A DNA stretch of 56,741 bases from JALZAI01 sp038212215. GTDB lineage: Bacteria; Actinomycetota; Actinomycetes; Mycobacteriales; Jatrophihabitantaceae. Position 1 is the first letter of the stretch. The number at the start of each line of letters is the position of its first letter. A program made the translations under genes and the position numbers. Shown one piece after another: positions 15,950 to 24,205 of the stretch. The notes under the pieces were generated by a model, which was given only the letters and a program-made list of their open reading frames with translations, had not been told where the DNA came from and did no database searches. The stretch is taken from NCBI GenBank assembly GCA_038212215.1, contig JBBQUT010000032.1, positions 1-56,741 of the forward strand, written 5' to 3'.

Positions 15950-17776
15950 GTGCGCGAGCCGTCCCGCGCGATTCGGTCGACGAAACTGGGCCTATTCGTG
16001 GGGATCTCGCGAGCGCTGGCGCTGGGGCCAGCCGTCCCGTCGCTCGTGATGATGGCGAGCACGGCCGGCACTCTGTTCGCGGCAGGCGGCGTGCTCGCGT
16101 TCGCGTCCATTGCCGTCGGCCCGTCGCGCCCGTCGAACCAGGGTGCGATGCTCTTCGTCGCCGCTGTAGCGGTAGTGGTCGCCCTACTGACCCTCCTGTA
16201 CGGACGCTACCTACCGCGGTGGGTCTTCACTGCCCTGGTGTGCACCGGGACGATGTTCATCTCGACGATGGTTTACCTGGCGGGTGGCGGCGCCGGGTCG
16301 CTGCAATTCGGCAGCCTCTACGCAATCGCGGCGATGGCGTCGTTTTCGTTCTTCACGACCCGCCTCGCGCTGGCGCAGATGGCATTCCTCGAACTGAGCG
16401 CGCTCATCGCGTTCACGCAGTAGGTACACCGATGGCCGGGCTCGTGATTCCGCAGGGTGCCGGGATTCTGGTGGGCGTGGTCGTCGGCTGGTTGGTTCGG
16501 GCGGCGGCAGCCAGTGAGCAGGATCCGCTGACGGGTCTAGCGAATGCACGCGGCTTCGAACGCGCAATCCACCTCGCGGTCAATGATGTCGAAAGGCTCG
16601 GCAGGTCACTGGCGGTGGTTACTGTCGACCTCGACCACTTCAAGTCCGTCAACGAAACAGGCGGACACGTCCGTGGCGACCGCGTCCTAGGCAATGTGGC
16701 CAACACCTGGCAGGCGATGCTCGACGACAACGGGTCGCCCGTCGCGGCAGCGACGAATTCGCGATCATCCTCCCCGACTATCCTGCCGACCGCGCCGTCG
16801 GACTGACCGACCGTATGCGCGCTGCCGTCGCGTGCGACGTGTCCTGCTCAGCGGGCGTGGCCGAGTGGCACGTTGGTGACTCGTCGTCGGTGCTCGTCGG
16901 ACGAGCCGACGCCGCATTGTAGGAGGCCAAGAGCAGCGGTCGCGGTCGGACGGCACAGTACGGCGTCAAGTTATTCGACGAGAGCGAGGTCGATGCGGGT
17001 CTCGCGGCCGGCCAGTTCCGAGTGTTCTACCAGCCGATCATCGAATTTGAAACCGGAACGTTGCACGGACACGAGGCTCTGGTGCGATGGGAACATCCGA
17101 CCCGCGGCCTGGTGTCGCCCGACGATTTCATTCCCGAGGCCGAGCACACCGGCGCGATCCACGCACTCGGCGCGTGGGTCTTGGGGCAGGCCTGCGGGTA
17201 CGCTGCCTCGCGAGCGCGGAGCACAGGGCTGGCTCGTGACGTGGCGGTCAACGTGTCTGGCCGGGAGTTGCGCAGCCACGATTACCCGGGGAACGAGTTG
17301 CAAGGGCGCTTGGAGAGAGCGGTCTCGATCCGAACTCGCTGACCATCGAGATCACCGAATCCACGATCGACGCCGACGAGCCGCACGTCATTTTGACGCT
17401 GCAGCGGCTGCGCCTGCTCGGAATTGCCATCGCGATCGATGACTTCGGCACCGGTTACTCGAATCTCAACCGGCTCGGTAGGCTCCCCGTCGACCTCCTC
17501 AAGATCGACAAATCCTTCCTGGATTACATTCCGTCGACCGGCGGCGATGTTCCGATCCTGGAGGCGATTGTGGCACTGGCGCGAGCGCTGAAGCTGAAGA
17601 CGGTCGTCGAAGGAATAGAGACACCTCACCAGGCCCGCATACTGCAGGAAATCGGCTGCACCTACGCGCAGGGGTACCTGTACGGCCGACCGGAACCCGC
17701 TGTGGCGACGGGAGGCCACTCTGTCGAATCCACCCGAACTCTCGATCGTGGTCCGGTTCTCACCGCTTTCGGTTAA
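15950..17776 (+). pseudogene. Membrane-bound GGDEF-EAL protein gene, multiply broken
   Basis: The remains of a cyclic-di-GMP turnover protein: an N-terminal membrane region with several helices (15950-16500), then DPLTGLANARGF leading into a GGDEF domain (signature here GSDEF), then an EAL domain (HEALVRWEHP, DDFGTGYSNL, LKIDKSF, VVEGIET). The frame is lost by a stop at 16421 with a shift, a second shift near 16735, a nonsense TAG at 16920-16922 where ADAALYEAK-type sequence is expected, and a third shift near 17310-17325. Every shift has the sense of a single-base loss. The EAL active-site residues themselves are intact, so decay looks recent. Confidence 0.88.
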
Positions 17777-18951
17777 CCCGCTTTCGGTTGGCCCGCTTCC
17801 GGTTCACCTCGAGCGCCCGCAGCGCGTTCGGATGCCCGCGCCACGACTCCCGCACCCGCCGTGGCGACTGAAATCGTCAGCAAGGCCGCGAGCAATACGG
17901 CCGCCGATTCGCCGGGCCGCAGGATGTGCAGCTGGGACCCAACCGTGACGGCAGCGACTGGCACGCCCAGCTGGGCGGCCGACAGCCCAGCGAGCGGCAG
18001 TGGCTGGCCGACTGCACGCAGGATGGCGTGGGCAAGGATAGCGGCGATGCCGAGCAACAGCCCGAGCGCGACCGCGGACGGATGCCGAGCGAGCTCGCGA
18101 AGATCAATGGACGCACCGAGCCAAACAAAGAACAACGGCCCGAGGAACCCGTCTGTAATGGCGAACAGTTGCTTGGCCAGGCGGCGTGGTTCGCCGACTC
18201 CGGCGACAGCCATGCCGAACGAGAATCCGGCCAGCATGATGGAGATGTGGGCGTGGACCGCCAACGCCGCGAGGGCGAACAGGATCGTCAGGTTGATCCG
18301 CAACTCGAGCGCGAACTTGCGCTGTTCCGATACCCGGTGCAACCGCCGGCGCCAACCCCGGCGTTCCGTTTCGCGCAGCACGACGAACAGCACCGCGGCG
18401 CAGCACAGCACTGATAGCGCGCCGACGGCGGCTCGTCCAGCATGGCTGGGGTCTATCGCCAGCGGCAGCGCCACAATACAGACCGTGTCGGCCACCGCCA
18501 CCTGGGTCAGCGTCGTCAGGACATCTGGCCCCCGCAGTCGCAGCGAATCGGCAATCGGCAGCACCAATGCCGCCGAGGACGAAGCGATCAGCACCGCGTA
18601 CATCGCGGCGTGACCGGTGTGAAACGCCCGTGCGATGGCGGAGCCGAGAATGATCGCCACCACCCCCACGGCACCCGCACGCAGCACCCCGGCACCGAGT
18701 GCCGAGCGCACCCCTGCGTCTTTCATCGGAATGTGGGAGCCCGCGACGAACATGGTCAATGCAAAGCCGAGGTCGGCCAGGAAAGTGAATGTCGCATCCG
18801 AGGAATGCAACTGCCCGAGCACGGTCGGCCCGAGGACGAGACCGGCGACCAGTTCACCAAGCACGACCGGAACATGCCACCCGCCCGGTTGGGCGAGTAG
18901 CGGTCCTGCACATGCGACCATGCCGATGACCGCCAGCGTCCAGAACGTCAC
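17773..18951 (-). CDS. Cation:proton antiporter (CPA2 / KefB-type)
   Basis: A 392-residue integral membrane protein with about twelve helices. It begins WTLAVIGMVACAGPLLAQ and contains VPVVLGELVAGLVLGPTVLG, LADLGFALTMFVAGSHI and, in the second half, DGFLGPLFFVWLGASIDL, all characteristic of the Na+/K+:H+ exchanger domain. No C-terminal RCK/TrkA-N nucleotide-binding domain is present, so it is a transport domain alone. It overlaps the end of the GGDEF-EAL pseudogene by 4 bp, convergently. The cation is unknown. Confidence 0.9.
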   Translation of the reverse strand: MTFWTLAVIGMVACAGPLLAQPGGWHVPVVLGELVAGLVLGPTVLGQLHSSDATFTFLADLGFALTMFVAGSHIPMKDAGVRSALGAGVLRAGAVGVVAIILGSAIARAFHTGHAAMYAVLIASSSAALVLPIADSLRLRGPDVLTTLTQVAVADTVCIVALPLAIDPSHAGRAAVGALSVLCCAAVLFVVLRETERRGWRRRLHRVSEQRKFALELRINLTILFALAALAVHAHISIMLAGFSFGMAVAGVGEPRRLAKQLFAITDGFLGPLFFVWLGASIDLRELARHPSAVALGLLLGIAAILAHAILRAVGQPLPLAGLSAAQLGVPVAAVTVGSQLHILRPGESAAVLLAALLTISVATAGAGVVARASERAAGARGEPEAGQPKAG

Positions 18952-18996
18952 GAGGTCGGGTCATTCGGCTCGGTGGCGGTGATCACCCTCGCGCAC

Positions 18997-19827
18997 TCAC
19001 AGCTTGCTCGCTTGCAGCGTATAGGTCAGCGGTACCCGATCGCGCCCGGCGGCAAGCACGTACTCGCCCGGGTGGTCGTGGCTTGCGATCATGGCGTCGC
19101 CGAGGGGATTCCACGGCACTTCCCGGTGTTCCTCGAAACTTGTCATGCGCATTCCGGCTCCGCTGAGCGCGCTGAAAATCTCGCCCAGACCGTGATTGAA
19201 ATCGACGCTCTCCGGTGCGGAGACCGAGCCGACGCCGGCGTAGGTGCTCGAGTCGGAGAAGATCGTGCCCTCGGTCTCGAAATACGGGTACTCGAGCACC
19301 AGCAGCCCGTCCGGTCGCGGATCGCTCAGCGACCAGAGCACGGGATGCCCTTCCCGCATGAACAATCGGCCTCCCGGGCGCAGCAGACCGGCCACGACGT
19401 CGGCCCAGCGAGTGATGCTGGGCAGCCAGCAGATCGCCCCGATCCCCGTGTACACCAGGTCGAATCGCTGCGCACCCAGCGCCGAGACCGCGTCATAGGC
19501 GTCGGCTTCGACGAACTGCGCCGCTACGCGGGCGCGGGCCACCAGTTTCCGAGCGACGGCAAGCGCAGCGGGTGAGAAGTCCAGACCCACGACCGACTTC
19601 GCGCCGAGCCTGGCAAGGGATACGGTGTCGGTGCCGATATGGCACTGCAGATGCACGACGTCAAGACCGTCCAGTCGGCCCAGGCGCGACAGGTCGTAGC
19701 GAACCACATCCGACAGGTGACGTGGGTCATCGAACGCGTCGAGCGCGTAGCCACCCGGACCAGTATGGACGGGAACCCGCGACTCCCAGTTCGCCGCGTT
19801 GATCGAGCGCCAATCGCTGGTGCTCAT
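18997..19827 (-). CDS. SAM-dependent methyltransferase
   Basis: A class I methyltransferase of 276 residues from ATG 19827. Motif I is DVVHLQCHIGTDTVSLARLG, followed by VVGLDFSPAAL, VEADAYDAV, and LVYTGIGAICWL with LLRPGGRLFMREG (motifs II-III). The C-terminal half holds an aromatic-rich substrate region. A TTG start at 19875 would extend the frame 16 residues into sequence belonging to the iolE remnant, so I prefer the ATG. The substrate is unknown. The gene lies directly downstream of the inositol cluster remnant but has no evident link to it. Confidence 0.87.
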   Translation of the reverse strand: MSTSDWRSINAANWESRVPVHTGPGGYALDAFDDPRHLSDVVRYDLSRLGRLDGLDVVHLQCHIGTDTVSLARLGAKSVVGLDFSPAALAVARKLVARARVAAQFVEADAYDAVSALGAQRFDLVYTGIGAICWLPSITRWADVVAGLLRPGGRLFMREGHPVLWSLSDPRPDGLLVLEYPYFETEGTIFSDSSTYAGVGSVSAPESVDFNHGLGEIFSALSGAGMRMTSFEEHREVPWNPLGDAMIASHDHPGEYVLAAGRDRVPLTYTLQASKL

Positions 19828-19855
19828 GGGCACCGGTGCGCCCGGGTTGGCCCAC

Positions 19856-20150
19856 TCAGCCGAGTCGAGCCGCAAAAGACACGCATGCAGGTCTCCTCAG
19901 GGCGCGAATTGCCAACGCAGTGGCGGAAAGCATGACAGCCTGCGGGAACGGGGAGATCTTCAGCATCGACCTTGGCGACAATCGCGGGATCGACCTGCTT
20001 GAGGTGCAGGTAACCGAGGCGTTCCGGATAGCGCCGGATGAGATCGATGTTGTCGCCGCGAAGTAGCTGACGTGGCCCGTGTCCAGGCATAGATTGACCC
20101 AGCGGGATCGGTCTCGGCGAGCACGCGGGCGGTGCTGGCGGTGTGCCTCA
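19856..20150 (-). pseudogene. Remnant of a myo-inosose dehydratase-like (IolE, TIM-barrel isomerase) gene
   Basis: Pieces of the C-terminal part of an IolE-type protein are readable only by switching frames: VLAETDP, then NLCLDTGHVSYF, then GDNIDLIRRYPERLGYLHLK with QVDPAIVAKVDAEDLP, then PQAVML. The N-terminal two thirds are missing and at least three frame changes are needed. The first ATG overlaps the iolB stop (ATGA), as if an internal deletion joined a former operon start to the 3' end of the gene. Confidence 0.8.
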
Positions 20151-21005
20151 TGCTCCAAAGCTCCCGTCCTGGAGTCGGGGATCGACCGGCATGCCGGTCC
20201 AGGTGCTGCGGACCCAGGCCTGGTCGGGATGGTCGGTGATCAACCATTGTCGCCTCGGATCCGGCCCGGCCATGACGTTGAGGTAGTACATGTCGTAGCC
20301 AGGGGCGGCGACGCAGGGTCCGTGCCAGCCGAAGGGCACCAGGGCGACGTCGCGGTCGTGCACCTCAATGAGCACGTCGATGTCATGGCCGGGCGAGGAC
20401 GACGTGCGGTGCAATCCGAAGCCCGGTTCACCAGCCGGTCCGGCGGCGATCTCGAAATAGTAGATCTCCTCCAGCGCCGCCTCGTGCGGGCCGGCCTCGT
20501 CGTGCTTGTGTGCCGGATAACTCGACCAGTTGCCTCCCGGCGTGATCACCTCGCAGGCGATGATGGACGCTGCGTCCAGGACGTCTGGGGTGCCGAAGTT
20601 GCGCACCAGGCGGCTGGCCGGCCCGGCGCCGCGAAGCTGCACAGGCACGTCCGGTGCGGCGACGCGGGTGGCCGCTCGGGTGGCGTCCTGCGTGCGTGCG
20701 GTGCACAGGGCGAATCGTCCACCCGCTTCGGTCGCGAGCGTCGCGGCGGCACCTGGCGGCAGATAGACAACGTCGGTCGGCCCGGAGAAGACGTCACGAC
20801 GTCCGCTGAGCTCGAATTGTTGCCCGCCGGCGACGACGACGCCAGCGCCCTGCAGCGGCACGACGATCGTCTCGACGCCGGCGGTGGGCAGGTCGTGCGA
20901 GCCACCGGCGACCATCGTGAGCGTGCGTAGCCCGGCGTTCCCCCAACCGGCGGTGTCGGGGGTGACGACCAGGTCGTAGCCGTCGTCAGGGTGGTCGGAG
21001 CTCAT
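20148..21005 (-). CDS. iolB: 5-deoxy-glucuronate isomerase
   Basis: 285 residues. IolB converts 5-deoxy-D-glucuronate to 5-dehydro-2-deoxy-D-gluconate in myo-inositol catabolism. It has a bicupin fold; metal ligands are suggested by SSYPAHKHDEAG, LEEIYYFE and VPFGWHGP in the C-terminal cupin. The start ATG 21005 overlaps the iolC stop (ATGA), so the pair is translationally coupled; a longer frame to 21053 runs inside iolC. The downstream partner (iolE-like) is only a remnant, and the rest of the pathway is not in the window. Confidence 0.92.
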   Translation of the reverse strand: MSSDHPDDGYDLVVTPDTAGWGNAGLRTLTMVAGGSHDLPTAGVETIVVPLQGAGVVVAGGQQFELSGRRDVFSGPTDVVYLPPGAAATLATEAGGRFALCTARTQDATRAATRVAAPDVPVQLRGAGPASRLVRNFGTPDVLDAASIIACEVITPGGNWSSYPAHKHDEAGPHEAALEEIYYFEIAAGPAGEPGFGLHRTSSSPGHDIDVLIEVHDRDVALVPFGWHGPCVAAPGYDMYYLNVMAGPDPRRQWLITDHPDQAWVRSTWTGMPVDPRLQDGSFGA

Positions 21006-22015
21006 GCCGGCAACTCCTCGATCTCGGCGGCGCTCGGCATGGCGGTCGAGCATTGCAGTCGGGTGGCGACGATGGCGCCCGCGGCGTTGGCGCGTGCCAG
21101 GATCGTGGCGAGCGGCCAGCCGGCGAGCAGCCCGTGCGCGAGCGAACCGCCGAAACCGTCACCCGCTCCGAGCCCGTTGAGCACGGTGACCGGGATCGGG
21201 TGAGCGACGACCCGCTCGGTCCGTGTCTTGGCGAGCACGCCCCGCGGACCCAGCTTCACGATCGCCAATTCCACGCCGGCGGCCAGCAGCGCATCGGCGG
21301 CGCGCTCAGGATCGCTCTCGCCGACCGCGATATCGCATTCCTCGCAGTTGCCCACCGCGACGGTGACCTGGCCGAGCACTTTCTGCACCTGCGTGCGGGC
21401 CGCGCCTCCGTCGGCCCAGAACATGGGTCGGTAATCCAGGTCGAGCACCATGTGCCGGCGGCGGCTGCGGGCGGCGAGTGCTTCAGGGTGGCTGCTGCGG
21501 CTGGGATCCTCGGACAGACCCGTGACCGACAGCCAGATCAGCCCGACGCCGCGCACCATGTCGAGATCGACGTCCTCGGGACGGACCCGGAGATCGGGGG
21601 CGCTCGGGCGTCGGTAGAACCAGAGCGGGAAGTTGTCGGGCGGGAAGATTTCGCAGAACGTGACGGGGGTGGGGTAATCGTGATTGGTCACGACGCAGCG
21701 GTCGTCGACGCCGAGCCGGCGCAGTTCCCGGCGCACGTAGTGGCCGAACGGATCATCACCGACCCCGGTGATGATCGCCGTCCGCCGCCCGAGTCGCGCT
21801 GCTGCCACAGCGACGTTGGCGGTGGTACCGCCGAGGAACTTGCCGAAGGTTTCGACGTCCTCCAGGCCGACGCCGGTCAGCACCGGGTAAATGTCGACGC
21901 CGCTGCGGCCGAAGGTGAGCACTTCCGGGGTATCTCCTTCGCACGGCCGAGCCTTGCTGTGCTCGTTCGGCAGGCCTTGCCCGAGCACCCTAGTTCGCTC
22001 GCAAGCTTCGCTCAC
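21002..22015 (-). CDS. iolC: 5-dehydro-2-deoxygluconokinase with a repeat-derived N-terminus
   Basis: A PfkB-family sugar kinase that phosphorylates 5-dehydro-2-deoxygluconate. Family marks are LTFGRSGVDIYPV near the N-terminus, GKFLGGTTANVAVAAARLG, and the catalytic NGLGAGDGFGGSLAHGLL. From GTG 22015 it has 337 residues, but about the first 25 (SEACERTRVLGQGLPNEHSK) are encoded by the dispersed repeat at 21942-22018. The native start would normally lie only 10-15 residues before LTFGRSG. The repeat has therefore replaced the original 5' end and promoter, so expression and activity are doubtful. Confidence 0.88.
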   Translation of the reverse strand: MSEACERTRVLGQGLPNEHSKARPCEGDTPEVLTFGRSGVDIYPVLTGVGLEDVETFGKFLGGTTANVAVAAARLGRRTAIITGVGDDPFGHYVRRELRRLGVDDRCVVTNHDYPTPVTFCEIFPPDNFPLWFYRRPSAPDLRVRPEDVDLDMVRGVGLIWLSVTGLSEDPSRSSHPEALAARSRRRHMVLDLDYRPMFWADGGAARTQVQKVLGQVTVAVGNCEECDIAVGESDPERAADALLAAGVELAIVKLGPRGVLAKTRTERVVAHPIPVTVLNGLGAGDGFGGSLAHGLLAGWPLATILARANAAGAIVATRLQCSTAMPSAAEIEELPA

Positions 22016-22018
22016 GCA
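21942..22018. repeat. Dispersed repeat, diverged copy of the 71-bp unit at the left edge
   Basis: The first 30 bases differ at only two positions from 53-82. The central part diverges, and GTTCGCTCG...CTTCGCTCAC recurs at the end with a 3-bp insertion. It covers the iolC start. Confidence 0.75.
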
Positions 22019-22053
22019 TCCGACTCTAGGAGCAACGACCCAGACTGCGGAGC

Positions 22054-23319
22054 TCAGAGCCCGTAGACGTCCAGGATGCGAAGGGTTTTCACGACGACGA
22101 CGTGGCCTTCACCGACGACGATGGACGTGGCGGCCCCGGTCCACAACGATCTGAGCAGGGCGCCCGTATCGCTGCGCACGACCGTGCCGTTGTCGAGGTA
22201 CAGCACGGTGCCGGCGAGAGCGGCTAGTGGGCGGGCAAGCTGAACCTTGACGCTCCATACCAACGCCCGCGACGCCCGTGAGTACGAGCAGACGCCGACA
22301 GAGCAGGTCGTGAAGATGCGCGACTTGCCGACCGCGAGCAGCCCGGTCGCGCCGGTGACGACGCCGCGAATGGCGCCGGTCTGCGGAACCAGATCCGTCA
22401 TGATCGCGTGGGAGTTTCGGACGTACACGTCTCGGCCGGTGCTCGCATCGGTGTCGCCGGCAAGGACGTCCCACGGGCCGGCGCGCGTCCATCGGCGCAC
22501 GCCGTCACTGAGCCGGTCAGCTGCAAGGAAGGCGGCGCCGGTGGTGAAGCTGCATGCGTTGTAGACGACGCTGCCGCCCGCCACGGCCAGGCGCGTACCG
22601 TTCGCGCCGCACCCTGCGCCGAACGTGTGCGACCAGACCGAGGCGCCGGTCGCCAGCAGGTGCACGCCGACGTTGGTGCCACTGCCAAGCGATGTGCCTA
22701 CCGACACCACGTAGGGTCCCGAGACGACCATGTCGTGCAGCGCGCCGCCGACCGGCGACGCGCCCGATGACCAGATCTTGGCGCCGGTTGTCGCCGAGAT
22801 CGCGCGCAGCCCGCCGTTCGGGTCGCTTTGCGAGACGCAGTCGAGCGCGCCGGCCACGACCAATCCCTGCGACACCGCGAGCGAGTTGTAGGAATAAGGA
22901 TTGTCGGGATCAAGGACAGTTCGCCAAGCTATAGCCCCGGTCGTCGCATTCGCCTTGACCACCGCACCGTTCGCGATCGCGTACACGAATCCGCCGCTCT
23001 CCACAGGCAGCGAAATCTCACCCGCGGTGGCGCACGGCTGGTGCGAATTATCGACACCCACATTGATGGACGCGCGGTGGCGCGCGGACAGGATCGTTGC
23101 CGGCGTCAGGATCGACTCGGTCACGTTGGCCCGGCTGTGCGCCGCCCCGGCGTCCGTCTGGGCCCAATCGGTGACCGGCGCGACGCCGCTTGCGGCTGTT
23201 GCGCTCGCCAGGGTGAGCGCCACCAGCCCGGCGCACGCCGCGATGCGGCGTCCGCGTGATGAAAGGCTGGGCCAGTTGATGGATGCGGACATGGAAAGGA
23301 TGCGGTTTTGCTGAGACAT
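22054..23319 (-). CDS. Secreted PQQ-like beta-propeller protein
   Basis: 421 residues with a signal peptide (RRIAACAGLVALTLASATAA, about 24-45). The rest is a chain of propeller blades: VYAIANGAVVKANATTGAIA, LRAISATTGAKIW, VHLLATGASVWSH and similar repeats, each with the A-x-TG-x-x-W pattern of PQQ/quinoprotein-type propellers. Cysteines are scattered (QPCATAG, DCVSQS, GAGCGANG, FTTCSVGVCSY), suiting an extracellular disulfide-bonded protein. No quinoprotein catalytic residues are evident, so a binding or scaffold role is likelier. GGGGGG lies 9 nt before ATG 23319. Confidence 0.75.
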   Translation of the reverse strand: MSQQNRILSMSASINWPSLSSRGRRIAACAGLVALTLASATAASGVAPVTDWAQTDAGAAHSRANVTESILTPATILSARHRASINVGVDNSHQPCATAGEISLPVESGGFVYAIANGAVVKANATTGAIAWRTVLDPDNPYSYNSLAVSQGLVVAGALDCVSQSDPNGGLRAISATTGAKIWSSGASPVGGALHDMVVSGPYVVSVGTSLGSGTNVGVHLLATGASVWSHTFGAGCGANGTRLAVAGGSVVYNACSFTTGAAFLAADRLSDGVRRWTRAGPWDVLAGDTDASTGRDVYVRNSHAIMTDLVPQTGAIRGVVTGATGLLAVGKSRIFTTCSVGVCSYSRASRALVWSVKVQLARPLAALAGTVLYLDNGTVVRSDTGALLRSLWTGAATSIVVGEGHVVVVKTLRILDVYGL

Positions 23320-23394
23320 TGTCGGTTTCCCCCCGGTTGCCCGGACCGTACCTCTGATCCTCTGATTTCCCTAGTCAGAACCAAATTCGGGGGA

Positions 23395-24129
23395 TTAGGG
23401 ACTGCTCTTGGTCCGGGCGAGCCGGTCAGCGACGACCCGCTGCACCGCGCGATCGGTGCCCATGCCCGTATGGCTGGAGTCGACTTCGACGAGTTCAGCG
23501 GCCGGATCGAGGCACGTGCGCCAGTCGATGATCGCATCGGAGCGGGAGTACACCGAGGTGTAGCCGACGTGCGCGGGAAACGTTGCCTGCAGCTCGGCCG
23601 CGATCCGGGCCCCGCACGCACCGAGGACACAGTCCTGCCCGAGCACTGCCGACCAGCCGCGACTGTTCAGCCGGTACAGCAGCTCAAGTTGCTTGCGCAC
23701 GTGCGGGGCGACGCTCAGAGTTCCGGTGACCGGCGCGCTGAGGACGACGATTGCAGCCGCGAGATCGGGACGCCGGCTCGCGGCGAGCTTCACAATCATC
23801 CCGCCGCGGCTGTGCCCGACCAACACGACGCGTCGCCGTTCGGCGCGCACTACGTGCTGTACGCGCCGGATCAGCCGCTCGACCATCGCCTCGGTGCAGC
23901 CGAGGTTGGCGCCGATCTCGCTGCCGAACGTCCGATGTCCCTGCCGGCGTAAATGCCGGGCGAGCACGGTGAGCGACAGATCGCCGCAGATGAACCCAGG
24001 CACCAGGACTACCGGTGCGCCCGCGCCGCGAGCAGGTTGACCGACCCGACGGCCGAGCACCCTGATGAGTTGCCGGTAGGCAAGCGCCTCGGCCTGCCGG
24101 GCGGCCTGGTCAGGGACGAAGTCCACCAT
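23395..24129 (-). CDS. Alpha/beta-hydrolase, lipase-like
   Basis: 244 residues. A serine hydrolase with oxyanion-hole strand VVLVPGFICGDLS, nucleophile elbow VGHSRGGMIV, a likely acid in YSRSDAIIDW and a likely His in SSHTGMG. This order (PGF, GHSRGG, late D and H) matches the triacylglycerol-lipase/PGAP1-like group. No clear signal peptide, so probably cytosolic or membrane-associated. The frame continues about 18 codons upstream of ATG 24129 with coding-like sequence but no start codon. Confidence 0.82.
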   Translation of the reverse strand: MVDFVPDQAARQAEALAYRQLIRVLGRRVGQPARGAGAPVVLVPGFICGDLSLTVLARHLRRQGHRTFGSEIGANLGCTEAMVERLIRRVQHVVRAERRRVVLVGHSRGGMIVKLAASRRPDLAAAIVVLSAPVTGTLSVAPHVRKQLELLYRLNSRGWSAVLGQDCVLGACGARIAAELQATFPAHVGYTSVYSRSDAIIDWRTCLDPAAELVEVDSSHTGMGTDRAVQRVVADRLARTKSSP

Positions 24130-24205
24130 CGGATCGAGCGCGACGATGGCAGCCTCGGAGATGACGGTGCCCCCTTTGCTGGAGTACGTCTACCGATCAT
24201 CGCAC

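Noticed and set aside
15880..16806. 308-residue frame as an independent gene downstream of lsr2
   Set aside because: Its first half is out of frame with the membrane region and has no motif; only its second half is coding, as the middle part of the broken GGDEF-EAL gene.
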